A stretch of DNA of 64,000 nucleotides from Saprospiraceae bacterium (GTDB lineage: Bacteria; Bacteroidota; Bacteroidia; Chitinophagales; Saprospiraceae), in NCBI GenBank assembly GCA_016708265.1, contig JADJGA010000004.1:537332-601331 (forward strand). The letters run 5' to 3'. A model generated the notes under the pieces. That model saw only the letters and a program-made list of their open reading frames with translations, was not told the origin of the DNA and ran no database searches. Shown here in pieces: positions 1-12,786 of the stretch (its first letter is position 1; every line of letters starts with the position of its first letter). The position numbers and the translations under genes are program-made.

Positions 1-3000
1 GAAGCTCCGTTCGCAAATGGTACCGGTACTTCTGATACATCGCAAATACCTACCAATGTAGGAGGACATTGCATTTGTGGAGGTATAGGATCTACAACCG
101 TTATTGTGAAATAATGGTTAAGAACATTTCCACAATCATCAGTAGCTGAGATCGTAACATTATTTGTTCCAACAGGGAATTCACCCTGGAAGAATGTAAA
201 TACATCGAATATAACTATAGGACCTGTTACAGCATTCACAGCGGTAGCTGTAACTGTAACATTACCATCACAAAGATCGCTTGCTGTTGGTTTAACAAAT
301 GGAACTGTGATCTCACAGTCTGATCCTGAAACAGGATAAGTAACACTTACAGGTAATGCTGCAGGATTATTCCATGTAGGAATAGTCGTGTCAACTATAG
401 TAATAACCTGTGTATATGTAGCACTTGTATTTCCGCAGGCGTCAGTTACTACCCATGTATTGGTGTAGGTACCAGCCTGTGGGCATAGTGTTCCGGCTAT
501 ATAAGCACCCGGAGTTTTCACTATATTAGTCACATCCGCATCGCAATTATCAGTTGCAACAGGGAATAATGACTGTGCTCCTGCAAGTCCCGTAGGATTA
601 CTGCATTCAACAGTTCTGTCGAGCTCACCGGCAGTGGTTGTCCATGTCGGATCTGTTGTATCCTCAACAGTGATCACCTGAACTTTAGTATCTGTATTGC
701 TGCAATTATCTGTAGCAACCCATGTTCTTGTTATTGTATAGCTGTTATCATCACAGTTACCCGGGATCATATCAGCATTCTGTGTGCTAACCTCATCAAA
801 TGTAATTGCAACGTTTGCGTCACAATTATCTGTTGCTGTAGGTGTAGCAGGTACAGGTATCGCATTACATTCTACTGTAACATTTGCAGGTACTCCTGCC
901 AAAACTGGATCAGTAGTATCTTCAACTGTAATAACCTGAACTTCAGTATCTGTATTTCCACAGTTGTCTGTTGCAATCCATGTTCTTGTGAGTGTATATG
1001 AATCCTCACATGCACCATCTGCTCTTACCTCACTGTAAGAAATTGCAACGTTAGCGTCGCAGTTATCTGTTGCTGTAGGTGAAGCAGCTGTAGGTATTGC
1101 ATTACATTCTACTGTAATATTTGCAGGTATTCCAGCCAAAACAGGATCAGTAGTATCTTCTACTGTGATGACCTGAACTTCAGTATCTGTATTACCACAG
1201 TTGTCTGTAGCAACCCATGTCCTTGTGAGTGTATATGAATCTACACATGTACCATCTGTTCTTACTTCATTATAAGTAATTTCAACACTTGCATCGCAAT
1301 TATCTGAAGCAGTAGGTGCAGCAGGTGCAGGTATTGCATTACATTCTACTGTAACATTTGCAGGTACTCCTGCCAAAACAGGATCAGTAGAATCTTCTAC
1401 TGTAATAACCTGAAATTCAGTATCAGTATTACCGCAGTTGTCTGTAGCAACCCATGTCCTGGTAAGTGTATATGAATCTACACATGTACCATCTGTTCTT
1501 ACTTCATTATAAGTAATTTCAACACTTGCATCGCAATTATCTGAAGCAGTAGGTGCAGCAGGTGCAGGTATTGCATTACATTCTACTGTAACATTTGCAG
1601 GTACTCCTGCCAAAACAGGATCAGTAGTATCTTCTACCGTAATAACCTGAACTTTAGTGTCTGTATTACCGCAGTTATCTGTTGCAATCCATGTTCTTGT
1701 AAGTGTGTATGAATCAGGGCATGATCCGTTTGTTCTCACTTCACCATAAGTAATCGTAACATCATTGTCACAATTATCAGTTGCAGTAGGTGTGGCTGCT
1801 GTTGGAACAGCATCACACTGAACTGTAACATCTGCAGGTACTCCAACTAACACAGGTTTCTGTGTGTCTATCACTGTAATCACCTGTGATTCTACATCAG
1901 TGTTCCCACAAGCATCTGTTGCTGTCCATGTCCTTGTAATAGTATAACTGTTTTCACAGATCACATTAGAAATAACCTCATTAAGAGTTATCACAACACC
2001 AGCATCACAGATATCCGTTGCTGTAGGTGTTGCAGGAGCTGGAATTGCACTGCACTGAACAGTTGTATTTGCAGGTATACCTGCAAGAACAGGATCAGTA
2101 GTATCTTCAATAGTTATCACCTGAACATGATCTGTTGTATTACCACATGCATCCTCTGCTGTCCATGTCCTTGTGATAGTGCCAGTATAACCTCCACAGC
2201 CGCTTAAATCCTCTACATCATTGTATGTAACTGATACACCAGCAGCACAATTATCTGAAGCTGTTGCGATACCGGTAAACTGTGGATCAGTCGGGTATGA
2301 AGCAGTTCCTGTTGCTATTATCTGTGCAGCATATGTGATTGAAACAGCATCGCCTGCTGCGTAATTATCTTCATCCTCGAAATCAATTACAACCGAAGTT
2401 ATTGGAGCATAAGGTGCCATATCAAATGCTAATAACTGAGTACGACATAAATTAGGGAACACATTTGTACCATTTATGATTAATGTGAATGAATACCAGC
2501 TTGGACAATTGGAACTACCTGTCCATGTCGTAATATTCACATCAGTTATTGGCAAAGTTGCACAACTTAAATTCCAGGAGAATACTGAAGTTGGAGCATT
2601 GTCTTTACCAGACATCGTTCCTGAAGTGGTACATGTCATAGTAGGTGTTGACGGTGGTCCACACTGTACTGTAGTATTAGCCGGTGAGAATGTAAATGTA
2701 GGTGCAATATTATCATCAACAATCACTAACTGTGTACACTGATCAACATTTCCTGATTTATCCTTGATCTCATAAACTCTTGACCATGTTTTTGGACATG
2801 TCAATCCGTCTTCTGTATTGCTTACCAGTTTGAATGTTGACCTGTTAACTGTACAGTTATCGAACAGTATACCACCTGCCATTTCAAACGCAAATGCTCC
2901 GGCTGCTCCGTTAGCAAACGGTGCAGGAACTTCGGATACATCGCAGATTGCTGTCAGTGTCGGTGGACAAGTCATCTCAGGTGCAACAATATCATTGATA

Positions 3001-6000
3001 GTATATGTATAAACATGGGTAATAAAATTACCGCAATCATCAGTAGCAGTGATTGTTACTGTATTGATGCCAAGCGGGAATTCACCCTGGAAGTATGCAC
3101 CAATATCAAATATCAGTACCGGTCCTGTCAGGTTATTCACTGCTGTAGCTGTAACAACAACATTAGCATCACAATTGTCAGAAGCTAATGGCTTTACAAA
3201 TGGAATTGTAACCTCACAGTCAGATCCTGATACATTATAAACTGCATTTGCAGGTAGAGTAAGAGGATTATTCCATGTAGGAACTGTATTATCAATTACT
3301 GTAATTGTCTGAACTAAGTAAGTTTTATTGCCTGAACAATCTTCCAATGTGAAAGTTCTTGTAACAATATATGGACTTGCAGGACATCCTGAACCTCCAT
3401 TATTTAAGTCAGCAACAGTAACTGCAACCGGTCCTTCACAATTATCATCTTCATCAGTTATAACAGCAGGATCTGCAACCGGAACATCATCGATGCACTG
3501 TAATGCAAGATTAGCTGGTGTTGTAGCTGTCGGTCCGGTAACATCTGATACATTTATCGTCTGTACAACATCAATATAGTTGTTTGAACAATCTGTTATC
3601 CTATATGTACGTGTTACGGTAATTGGTCCTCCATTGCACGTTGGTGCTGCAGGAATATCCGTCAACAAGGTAACTACAGGAGCCGGATCACAATTGTCTG
3701 CCTCATCTGTAACTACTGCAACATCAGCAGCAGGTATTGAACTGTAACATTGTACATTAATATCTGCAGGATTGCTTGCTGTAGGATCTGTAACATCTGA
3801 TACATTTATCGTCTGTACAACATCAATATAGTTGTTTGAACAATCTGTTATCCTATATGTACGTGTCACGGTAATTGGTCCTCCATTGCACGTTGGTGCT
3901 GCAGGAATATCCGTCAACAAAGGTAACTACAGGAGCCGGATCACAATTGTCTGCCTCATCTGTAACTACTGCAACATCAGCAGCAGGTATTGAACTGTAA
4001 CATTGTACATTAATATCTGCAGGATTGCTTGCTGTAGGATCTGTAACATCTGATACATTTATCGTCTGTACAACATCAATATAGTTGTTTGAACAATCTG
4101 TTATCCTATATGTACGTGTTACGGTAATTGGTCCTCCATTGCACGTTGGTGCTGCAGGAATATCCGTCAACAAGGTAACTACAGGAGCCGGATCACAATT
4201 GTCTGCCTCATCTGTAACTACTGCAACATCAGCAGCAGGTATTGAACTGTAACATTGTACATTAATATCTGAGGATTGCTTGCTGTAGGATCTGTAACAT
4301 CTGATACATTTATCGTCTGTACAACATCAATATAGTTGTTTGAACAATCTGTTATCCTATATGTACGTGTCACGGTAATTGGTCCTCCATTGCACGTTGG
4401 TGCTGCAGAATATCCGTCAACAAGGTAACTACAGGAGCCGGATCACAATTGTCTGCCTCATCTGTAACTACTGCAACATCAGCAGCAGGTATTGAACTGT
4501 AACATTGTACATTAATATCTGCAGGATTGCTTGCTGTAGGATCTGTAACATCTGATACATTTATCGTCTGTACAACATCAATATAGTTGTTTGAACAATC
4601 TGTTATCCTATATGTACGTGTTACGGTAATTGGTCCTCCATTGCGTTGGTGCTGCAGGAATATCCGCCAACAAGGTAACTACAGGAGCCGGATCACAATT
4701 ATCTGCCTCATCTGTAACTACTGCAACATCAGCAGCAGGTATTGAACTGTAACATTGTACATTAATATCTGCAGGATTGCTTGCTGTAGGATCTGTAACA
4801 TCTGATACATTTATCGTCTGTACAACATCAATATAGTTGTTTGAACAATCTGTTATCCTATATGTACGTGTCACGGTAATTGGTCCTCCATTGCACGTTG
4901 GTGCTGCAGGAATATCCGTCAACAAGGTAACTACAGGAGCCGGATCACAATTGTCTGCCTCATCTGTAACTACTGCAACATCAGCAGCAGGTATTGAACT
5001 GTAACATTGTACATTAATATCTGCAGGATTGCTTGCTGTAGGATCTGTAACATCTGATACATTTATCGTCTGTACAACATCAATATAGTTGTTTGAACAA
5101 TCTGTTATCCTATATGTACGTGTTACGGTAATTGGTCCTCCATTGCACGTTGGTGCTGCAGGAATATCCGTCAACAAGGTAACTACAGGAGCCGGATCAC
5201 AATTGTCTGCCTCATCTGTAACTACTGCAACATCAGCAGCAGGTATTGAACTGTAACATTGTACATTAATATCTGCAGGATTGCTTGCTGTAGGATCTGT
5301 AACATCTGATACATTTATCGTCTGTACAACATCAATATAATTATTGCATACATCTGTTATCCTATACGTACGTGTTACGGTAATTGGTCCTCCATTGCAC
5401 GTTGGTGCTGCAGGAATATCCGTCAACAAGGTAACTACAGGAGCCGGATCACAATTGTCTGCCTCATCTGTAACTACTGCAACATCAGCAGCAGGTATTG
5501 AACTGTAACATTGTACATTGATTGGTAATGGATTGCTCGCTGTAGGATTGGTATTATCCTGAATCGTAAATACCTGAGTTTGCTCAGTAAAATTATTGTA
5601 ATTATCTGTCACTCTCCAAACTAAAGTCCATGTAGAACTGCAAGGATCAGTTACAAAAGTCTTACTTACCAAAGTAAGAACTGGTGCAGCTGTACATGCG
5701 TCTGCATAACCACCGTCTGTATACCCTGCTGTTGTAGCACTGTAAACAGCCTCAAGATGTGGTGCTGTCTGAGTGATTCCGGCAACTGTATAAGTACTTC
5801 CTGAAGCTATTACACCCGGCTCAATACTTACTGTTGCTGCTGCAGGACATGAAGAACCAGCAAGTGTCGTCAGAATTACATCATCAGGATCCTCAAATGA
5901 AGGAGGATCATTTTCAGTAACTGTAACTGTAAATGTACAGATGCTTGTATTTCCTGCCGCATCTATAGCTGTATAAGTTACTATTGTCTGTCCGAGAGCA

Positions 6001-9000
6001 AAGTTCTTTGTTACCGGCAGACTTAAAGTACTTGTCAATATTTCATTAGCTGGTAAGAATGCCGGAACCGGAGTACCATTGGTAAATGTCAGAACATAAG
6101 TATTGATCTGGCAGTTATCCTGTACTGAAGGTGAATTCCAGCTAGCATCCTGATTGCATTCATCTGTGTCAGTGTCAACAGCTATATTACCCGGGCATGC
6201 TCCCAATGTAGGAGGAACATTGTCAGGAATAACCTGTACTGTATTTACACTTGCAATACAACCATTTGCATCTTTAACTTTTATATTAGCATATGAACCA
6301 ACCGGTAATGTGAACCAGTTATCCAGTTGCCATGGTCCACCGACTCCGTTCAGACTATACTGATAGCCAGGAGTACCTCCTGTTGCAGTAATGTAAACGA
6401 GGGCAGAAGTACCACTACATACAAGAACCGGGGATGGTGCACTTCCGTACAATATCTGTGGTTCTGTTATAAGTATACTTCCAACTGCTGTACAACCATC
6501 GGCTGAAGTAACTGTAACCGTATATGTTCCGGGAGCCAGTCCTGTTATAGTTGCTAGATCATCATCAACCAGATCTGCTCCGTCATTGCTCCAGTCATAA
6601 GTCACCGGAGTAACAGATGGCATATTGGTTACAACAACAGTTGCAGTACCATTATTAGCACCATTGCATGTTACATTTGTACCTGTAACACTTAATACCG
6701 GTGCAAGATTAACATCAAGAGTAACTATCGAAACAGCATAACAACCTGTTGTATTGTTTTCTACTCTTGCCCAAACCTGTCCGGGAATGCTTGTATAAGG
6801 ACTTGACAAAGCTCCGATATCACCTGCTGCATCAGAAGCAGAATTGTGATATGTAACTGTCATTCCTGTCTGACCACCCAATACTGTTGCATCTGCATCA
6901 GTAAGAGTAAATGGTGCCTGTGATGTTCCCGCAGGATCTTCACATTCCTGAAGTGTTGCAGGATATGCATTTGGATTCGGATTGACTGTAAATGTCAGGC
7001 TGTAAACAGGTGACAAACAACCCTGAGAATCTGTAAAATACAATGTCAGATTGAAATTGCCCGGAGTATTGCCAGCAGTAAGTGTTGGTGATTGAGCTGT
7101 CAATGAGCTAAGTGAAGAACCGGTTCCGTCTGTATCAACTATTGCCCAAGTATAAGTAAATGGTGCAATACCGAGAGCAGGAACTGCCTCAACAACTCTT
7201 GTTTCTCCTGTACACAGAGTAAGATCTCCACCAGGAAGAATATTTCCTGATACCTCAGGGCTAACTCTGAGAGTAACCCAGAAATTGTCACCTACACACA
7301 GGTGGTCGCTTGATCTTACATTTTCAAATCTGTAATTAACATCAACTTCTGAAGTTGAAAAATTAAATATTGTACCAGTAATATGATTACTATTTGTAAA
7401 TCCAGGAAGAAGAGGAGAAGTAATAGGTTCTCCGGTAGTACCGGCAGGATCATTAAGCTGAACCCTTCTCCACTGAGTATTACCCGGTATATTTAAAATA
7501 TTCGTATTTGGATCCCAGTCAAAAGCGACACTTGAACAAATAGGAACTATAATTGGATTTCCTACTGTAAGTCCTGCAATTGGATCTGGTTCAGGATAGA
7601 TCGGCACTGTAACAGTGAACGGATCTCCAAGACAAAGTGCAGCACTTACAGGTACTACAGTATAAATTACATTAACCGTATTAGGTGTAAGGTTTGTCCA
7701 TGCATCGTTGGCTATCACGTTTGCTGAAAATCCTGTACCCGTAGCTGGTGATCCAGCTGAAGCTACAAGACCGTTGGAATTAATATCTGTTATATTAAAT
7801 GTAGTTGCTGCAGGGCTTGGATCATTATTGAATGTATGACCTGTAGCTCCATCGCTGCAAACTGCACCTGCAGTATAACTTGCAATTACAGGCTCAGGAT
7901 TAACTGTTACTGTAATTGTAAATGTTGAACCAACACATCCTTCAGGAACTGAAGTTGGTGTAACTGTATAAACTACTGTTTGAGCTGTTGCGCTCACATT
8001 ATTAATTGTCTGAGTAATATAGTCACCTGAACCTGCTGATTCTCCAGTTACATTTGGGTTATCAACAACTGTCCATGTGAAATCGCTCGAAATTAAATTT
8101 GTTACCTGTAACTGAAGATCAACATTCAAAGCAACATCACTACAAGTGAGCGCTGTTCCATTTGTTGCGACAGGTTCCGGATTTACGGTAACTGTAACTG
8201 TAAATGTTGAACCAACACATCCTTCAGGATCTGAAGTTGGTGTAACTGTATAGACAACAGTCTGTGCAGTTCCTGTCAGGTTAGTGATTATATCAGTTAT
8301 AACATCACCTGAACCTGCTGATTCACCAGTAACATTTGGATTATCAACTACAGTCCAGGTAAAATTACTTGAAACTAAATTGGTCACCTGACCTTGCAGA
8401 TCAACATTCAATGCTACATCGCTGCAAGTAGTAGGAGTTGCATCATCTGCAACCGGTTCCGGATTTACAGTTACTGTAACTGTAAATGTTGAACCAACAC
8501 ATCCTTCAGGATCTGAAGTTGGTGTAACTGTATAGACAACTGTCTGTGCAGTTCCTGTCAGGTTAGTGATTGTCTGAGTTATATTATCTCCTGAACCATC
8601 TGATTCACCTGTTACGTTGGTATTATCAACAACCGTCCATGTGAAATTACTTGAAACTCCATTTGATACTTGTCCTTGCAGATCAACATTCAATGCTACA
8701 TCGCTGCAAGTAGTAGGAGTTGCATTATCTGCAACCGGCTCCGGATTTACAGTTACTGTAACTGTAAATGTACCTCCTACGCAACCTTCAGGATCTGAAG
8801 TTGGTGTAACTGTATAAACAACATCTTCAGGTGATCCTGTTAAATTAGTCAGAGTTTGATTGATAAAATCTCCAGAACCATCTGCTTGACCTGTTACATT
8901 TGCGTTTGGTGCAACAGTCCATGTGAAATTACTTATAACACTATTAGTAATCTGAGCCTGCAGATCAACGTTTATAGCAACATCACTGCATGTAAAAGGA

Positions 9001-11546
9001 GTTGCATTATCTGCAAACGGATCCGGTGCAATTGTAATGGTATATTGTACAATATCACCGCTACATTCAGTAGGATCCATGATCGAATTATTATCTGTAT
9101 CGTCCCATATCTGCCAGGTTATTACAAGAGTACCCGGTAATGTTGGATTAACCAATGAAGCTGTACTGCTCAGGCCTGAAGCGGCAAGAGTTGCCAGCAA
9201 TCCCTGGCAATTGTTGCAGTAAGGGAAGCTTACATTTGTCAGAGTTCTTGTCTGGTATACACGAACTGTTGTTCCTGTTCCAGCTCCGAGATTCTGGAAA
9301 GCTCCAGCAAGGAAAGATATATTATTAGGCTCATTACATACTGTAAATGAACCCTCATCTGTTGTACCATCATTGTTATCTGTTACAGTCACTCCGTTAA
9401 GGGTCATCTGCAACAATGGCTGATGCTTAACTGTGATATCAACTGCGTCAGTCTGACCACCGGTACAAGGACCGGTTCCATCTGGATCATCAGCTGTGAA
9501 AGTAAGAGAAACAGTAGTTCCTATTTCAGAAACATCCGGAGTGTAAGTGGTTGTATTCGAAGTGGCACTTCCGAAAGTTCCAGCTCCTCCTGACCATACT
9601 CCTGTACCACCAGGTACATTATCCTCACCATAAACAATTGCCGATATCGGAACTCCTACAGTTGCAGAGTAGCAAACTGTCTGGTCTGTGCCTGCATCAA
9701 CTCTTGCAACGTTGTTATTTACATTTACAGTAAATGTACAGGTTGCACTGTTGGTTGCTGCATCAACTGCAGTCCAGATAATGATATTTGCACCTTTTGG
9801 AAGTTGAGCTCCATTAAGTGTTGCAAGGCTATTAAAATCATTGGTAGCCGTTGCTCCGCAATTGTCTGTGAATGCCCAGTCAAACTCAGTACCTACAACT
9901 GTATAATAACAGTCCGGACCAGATAGTACATCTATATCACTGATTGGACAATTTGAAAATACCGGATCCTGATTGTCCACAACTACCACATCAAAACTAC
10001 ATGGTAATGATGTATTGGTTCCATCAGTAACAGTTGCTGTAACTGTTGTGGTTCCGGGTAGAAAATCATAAGGGAATGTAATAGGATTTCCAGCAACAGT
10101 ATAAGTATATACTAAGCTGGCAGGACAGTTGTCAATTGCAGTAGCTGCAAAAGACAATGTCGCATTACATTCACCGGCATCTGTATCATATGATGCTAAA
10201 GGAGTTGGACATGTGATGCCCGGAGTTTCCACATCCAGCACAGTTACGCTGAAGCTGCATGTAGTGACTTCTGTGTAGCCATCATCCACTACTACATAGA
10301 CATTTGTCGTCCCAACGGGGAAATTGTATGTCAAGTCATAGGGAGCGGAAATGTCCGTACCTATAAGATTAGTTAGTAAGACATCGTCATAAAATCTGAC
10401 CTCGATATTCGAAGGACAGTTGTCAGTTACTCCAACAGTGAAAGTCTGGCTGGAATAACAAAAGCCGGCATCGTTATTATATGATGCAGCCGGAGTAGGA
10501 CATGATGAAACCAATGGAGGCTCATCATCAGTCACAACTACATTAAATGTACATGTTGCCGTATTTCCTGCCGCGTCAATAGCCCTATAATATACAGGAG
10601 TAGTACCTACAGGGAAAAACTGGTTGATCCAGTCGAATCCAGGAGGAACAGTGATGGGGGTATAACTATTATTCGTAGCCTGAACAGAAACTCCGGGGCA
10701 GTTGTCAGAAGCTGTGATCGTAGACCATGCAGCAGTAGCTCCGCAGTCACCTGGATTGACATCTGCTCCCCCTGAACTGGTGACATTTATAACAGCGGGG
10801 CAATTAATTATCGGATCATCATCGTCTTCTACTGTAACAGTATAAGTACATGTTACATCATTGCCCAGATCATCCACAGCTGTGTAAACAATTGTATTCA
10901 GTCCAACTGGAAGAGTAACATAATTACCTACAGTTGCCGGATTACCGTTTACTGTAACTGTGATCGTAGGTGAAACATCACAATTGTCCGTAGCAGTCAG
11001 AACTGGCAACAAATATGGAGCCGAGCACTGGTTTGCAGGATCTGAATAAATCAGGTCATTACCCGGACATAAGGTGAATACCGGATCCACATTGTCCGAA
11101 GCACAGCCATCCATGGTTATCACCACGTTATTGGCGTTGTAGGTAATTGTCCAGTAAGCTCCAGCCACAGTTGGATAATTAGTTGTAACAAAAGTACCAC
11201 TAACACCTGTTGCAGTCAATATGGTAAAGGATATCGGAGCCATGCCAGAATTCAGCCATGCTCCCCCATACTGTGTGACATTCAGAGTTCCTCCAAGCGT
11301 AGCGGTACCCGGACTACCAGAAACCTGAACCTGATCATAATCAGTACAGGCAACCAATCCCGGAGACTGTAATTCGATATCCAGGGTTCCACCTGTATTA
11401 TCGAAACTACCAACGATCGGTGTACAACCAGGCTGTGCGTATGCCGGTACTGAGGCTCCAATAAGCATCACCAACAGCAGCAATAGCCCTAAAATAAAGG
11501 ATTTACCTTTGTTTTGGTCTTTTCGTAAAGTAAAAAATTTTCTCAT
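1..11546 (-). CDS. Giant secreted HYR / PKD-like repeat protein (3' end beyond window)
   Basis: The start at 11546 is followed by a signal peptide (residues 1-38, hydrophobic core ILGLLLLLVMLIG, probable cleavage after AYAQ). Next come an N-terminal beta domain shared with the 42499 gene (TLDIEL, YDQVQV), about five HYR domains, an Ig/PKD-like region, four 94-residue PKD-like repeats, a SprB-like repeat (GLAPGTYTVTVTSADGC), further HYR domains, eight 84-residue repeats and then 79-residue HYR repeats to the window edge. HYR domains show the usual DNCxxxxV ... GxxxVxYTAxDxxGNxxxCxFTVTV pattern. Such proteins are exported adhesins or gliding-type surface proteins in Bacteroidota; the exact ligand is unknown. 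Four indels at about 3920 (+1), 4270 (-1), 4408 (-1) and 4643 (-2) break the frame inside near-identical repeats, but they sum to -3 and the same frame is open on both sides. At least 3,840 residues lie in the window. A C-terminal sorting domain would be off the edge. Confidence 0.85.
862..1809 (-). repeat. Tandem 237-bp (79-aa) HYR repeats
   Basis: Four consecutive units with period 237 bp are visible from the recurring GCATTACATTCTACTGTAA block at 862, 1099, 1336 and 1573. They encode HYR-type domains of the giant protein; similar but more diverged units continue on both sides. Confidence 0.85.
3542..5554 (-). repeat. Eight tandem 252-bp (84-aa) near-identical repeats
   Basis: Unit starts (block CATCTGATACATTTATCG) are at 3542, 3794, 4047, 4298, 4549, 4799, 5051 and 5303. 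Spacings are 252, 253, 251, 251, 250, 252 and 252. The three odd central spacings plus 253 are the frame-breaking units. The encoded unit has the motifs INVQCYSSIPAADVAVV, EADNCDPAPVV and TRTYRITD. Near-identity between units implies recent expansion or gene conversion, and makes assembly here unreliable. Confidence 0.92.
7891..9018 (-). repeat. Four tandem 282-bp (94-aa) PKD-like repeats
   Basis: Units start at 7891, 8173, 8455 and 8737, recognised by GG(C/T)TCxGGATTxACxGTxACTG. Each encodes CSDVALNVDLQ ... SNFTWTV ... VVYTVTPTS ... GCVGSTFTVTVTVNPEPV, the pattern of PKD-like domains common in Bacteroidota surface proteins. Confidence 0.88.
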
Positions 11547-12050
11547 CTTTTAGTTGTTTAAATTATAAAATTTTAAATCAACGTATCAAGGCAGGAATAC
11601 GCGCAAAACTATGTTCAGCTCCAGTTTCCGTCAGCCCTAAAAATCTGCTGATACGAGGCAGTAGGTCCCGGTCAACTTTTTGACTCCGGGCATATATGTA
11701 ATTTGAAATTATCCCAGTATTAAAAATTTCACCCATTGAGACAAATTGTCCCGGATAAGAAAATGCAAAATCCGGGATATTTGGTATCCTGGAATTTTTC
11801 AAAAGTGGAATGAAATTGCTGTTGAGATTACTTAATATATATAATATAATATTGTAGAAAATTAATAAAGGAGTGCCTATAGAAAAACATCTGCATTTCA
11901 CTATGGATAAAAATCTGCTCTTTGATTTTAAGAGTAAATATTTCCTCATTCAGTCACTGTTTTTAAATACTATAAATCTTTCTCAGGTCTTAATATTGTC
12001 ATTCAAACGTTTATGTCCGGAATACAATATTAATAAATATCCGGACAAAA

Positions 12051-12350
12051 ATCATATAACATCAAATATTAATATGATCGTATAATTATTCACAAATATA
12101 TTATTTTAATTTCAAAAAAAAAATAATTTGAATAAATTTTAATATAAAATTTAACTTTTAATTCAATTTTTCACTAAAAATGCCTTTTGTCTTTAATGAA
12201 ATCATATAACATCAAATATTAATATGATCGTATAATTATTCACAAATATATTATTTTAATTTCAAAAAAAAAATAATTTGAATAAATTTTAATATAAAAT
12301 TTAACTTTTAATTCAATTTTTCACTAAAAATGCCTTTTGTCTTTAATGAA
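12051..12350. repeat. Perfect 2 x 150-bp tandem duplication
   Basis: Bases 12051-12200 recur without visible change at 12201-12350, followed by the first nine bases of a third copy (ATCATATAA). The unit is over 80% AT with runs of A and T. It is either a very recent duplication or an assembly artefact. Confidence 0.93.
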
Positions 12351-12540
12351 ATCATATAATAACTAATAATAATATAATCGATAATCAGTTACAGATTTAA
12401 AAAAAATATTTTTTCATTTATATAATACCATATTTATTAATCTGAATAATCTCATATTTTTATTTAATCTAAATATAATTAGACTTCAATATGTAAAGGT
12501 AAAATAAGATTTCAGATATCCAAATATAAGTCTGAAAATC

Positions 12541-12780
12541 TTTTTTAAATTTTTTTTCAGGATTGGTTGTCTGAATTATGTCTGAAGCAGGATTCTCAGT
12601 ATTTCTGGATTTCCAGGATTATTTTTATTAGAGTAATATAATCCAGTGAATCCTAAAATCTGTGATCCCGACTCGTCGGGAGATTCTGACAGAAGGATTG
12701 TAGGATTTGTAATTAGAATTAGGTAATCCTTTAATCTTTTAATCCTTTATCCCGACGTGTCGGTAGGTTCAGACGATTTA
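12541..12780. repeat. Interspersed repeat, AGGATT/AATCCT family with TCCCGA..TCGGGA palindromes
   Basis: The element begins near TGTCTGAA and ends near TTCAGACG, with opposite-facing AGGATT and AATCCT tracts inside (TAATCCTTTAATCTTTTAATCC). It carries two palindromes: TCCCGA/TCGGGA at 12666-12681 and CCGAC/GTCGG at 12752-12763. Related copies lie at about 58700-58815 and 59280-59405. This is a REP- or MITE-like intergenic repeat; no coding sequence is seen in it. Confidence 0.7.
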
Positions 12781-12786
12781 AAAAAA

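Larger units (their letters stand above)
11547..12786. other. AT-rich intergenic region, no convincing gene
   Basis: This 1.24-kb stretch separates the T9SS-sorted gene from the giant gene starting at 11546. It holds a perfect 150-bp tandem duplication, a repeat element near 12541-12780 and otherwise very AT-rich DNA. A 123-codon minus-strand frame at 11578-11949 has no recognisable domain and unusual composition, so I do not call it. It may be the 5' leader of the giant gene. No RNA gene was recognised. Confidence 0.6.

Noticed and set aside
3853..4173. Separate 106-codon gene
   Set aside because: It is a fragment of the giant gene between two indels, with the same repeat protein sequence.
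11578..11949. 123-codon minus-strand frame before the giant gene
   Set aside because: No domain, patchy composition and it ends 32 bp before the giant start; more likely leader DNA.
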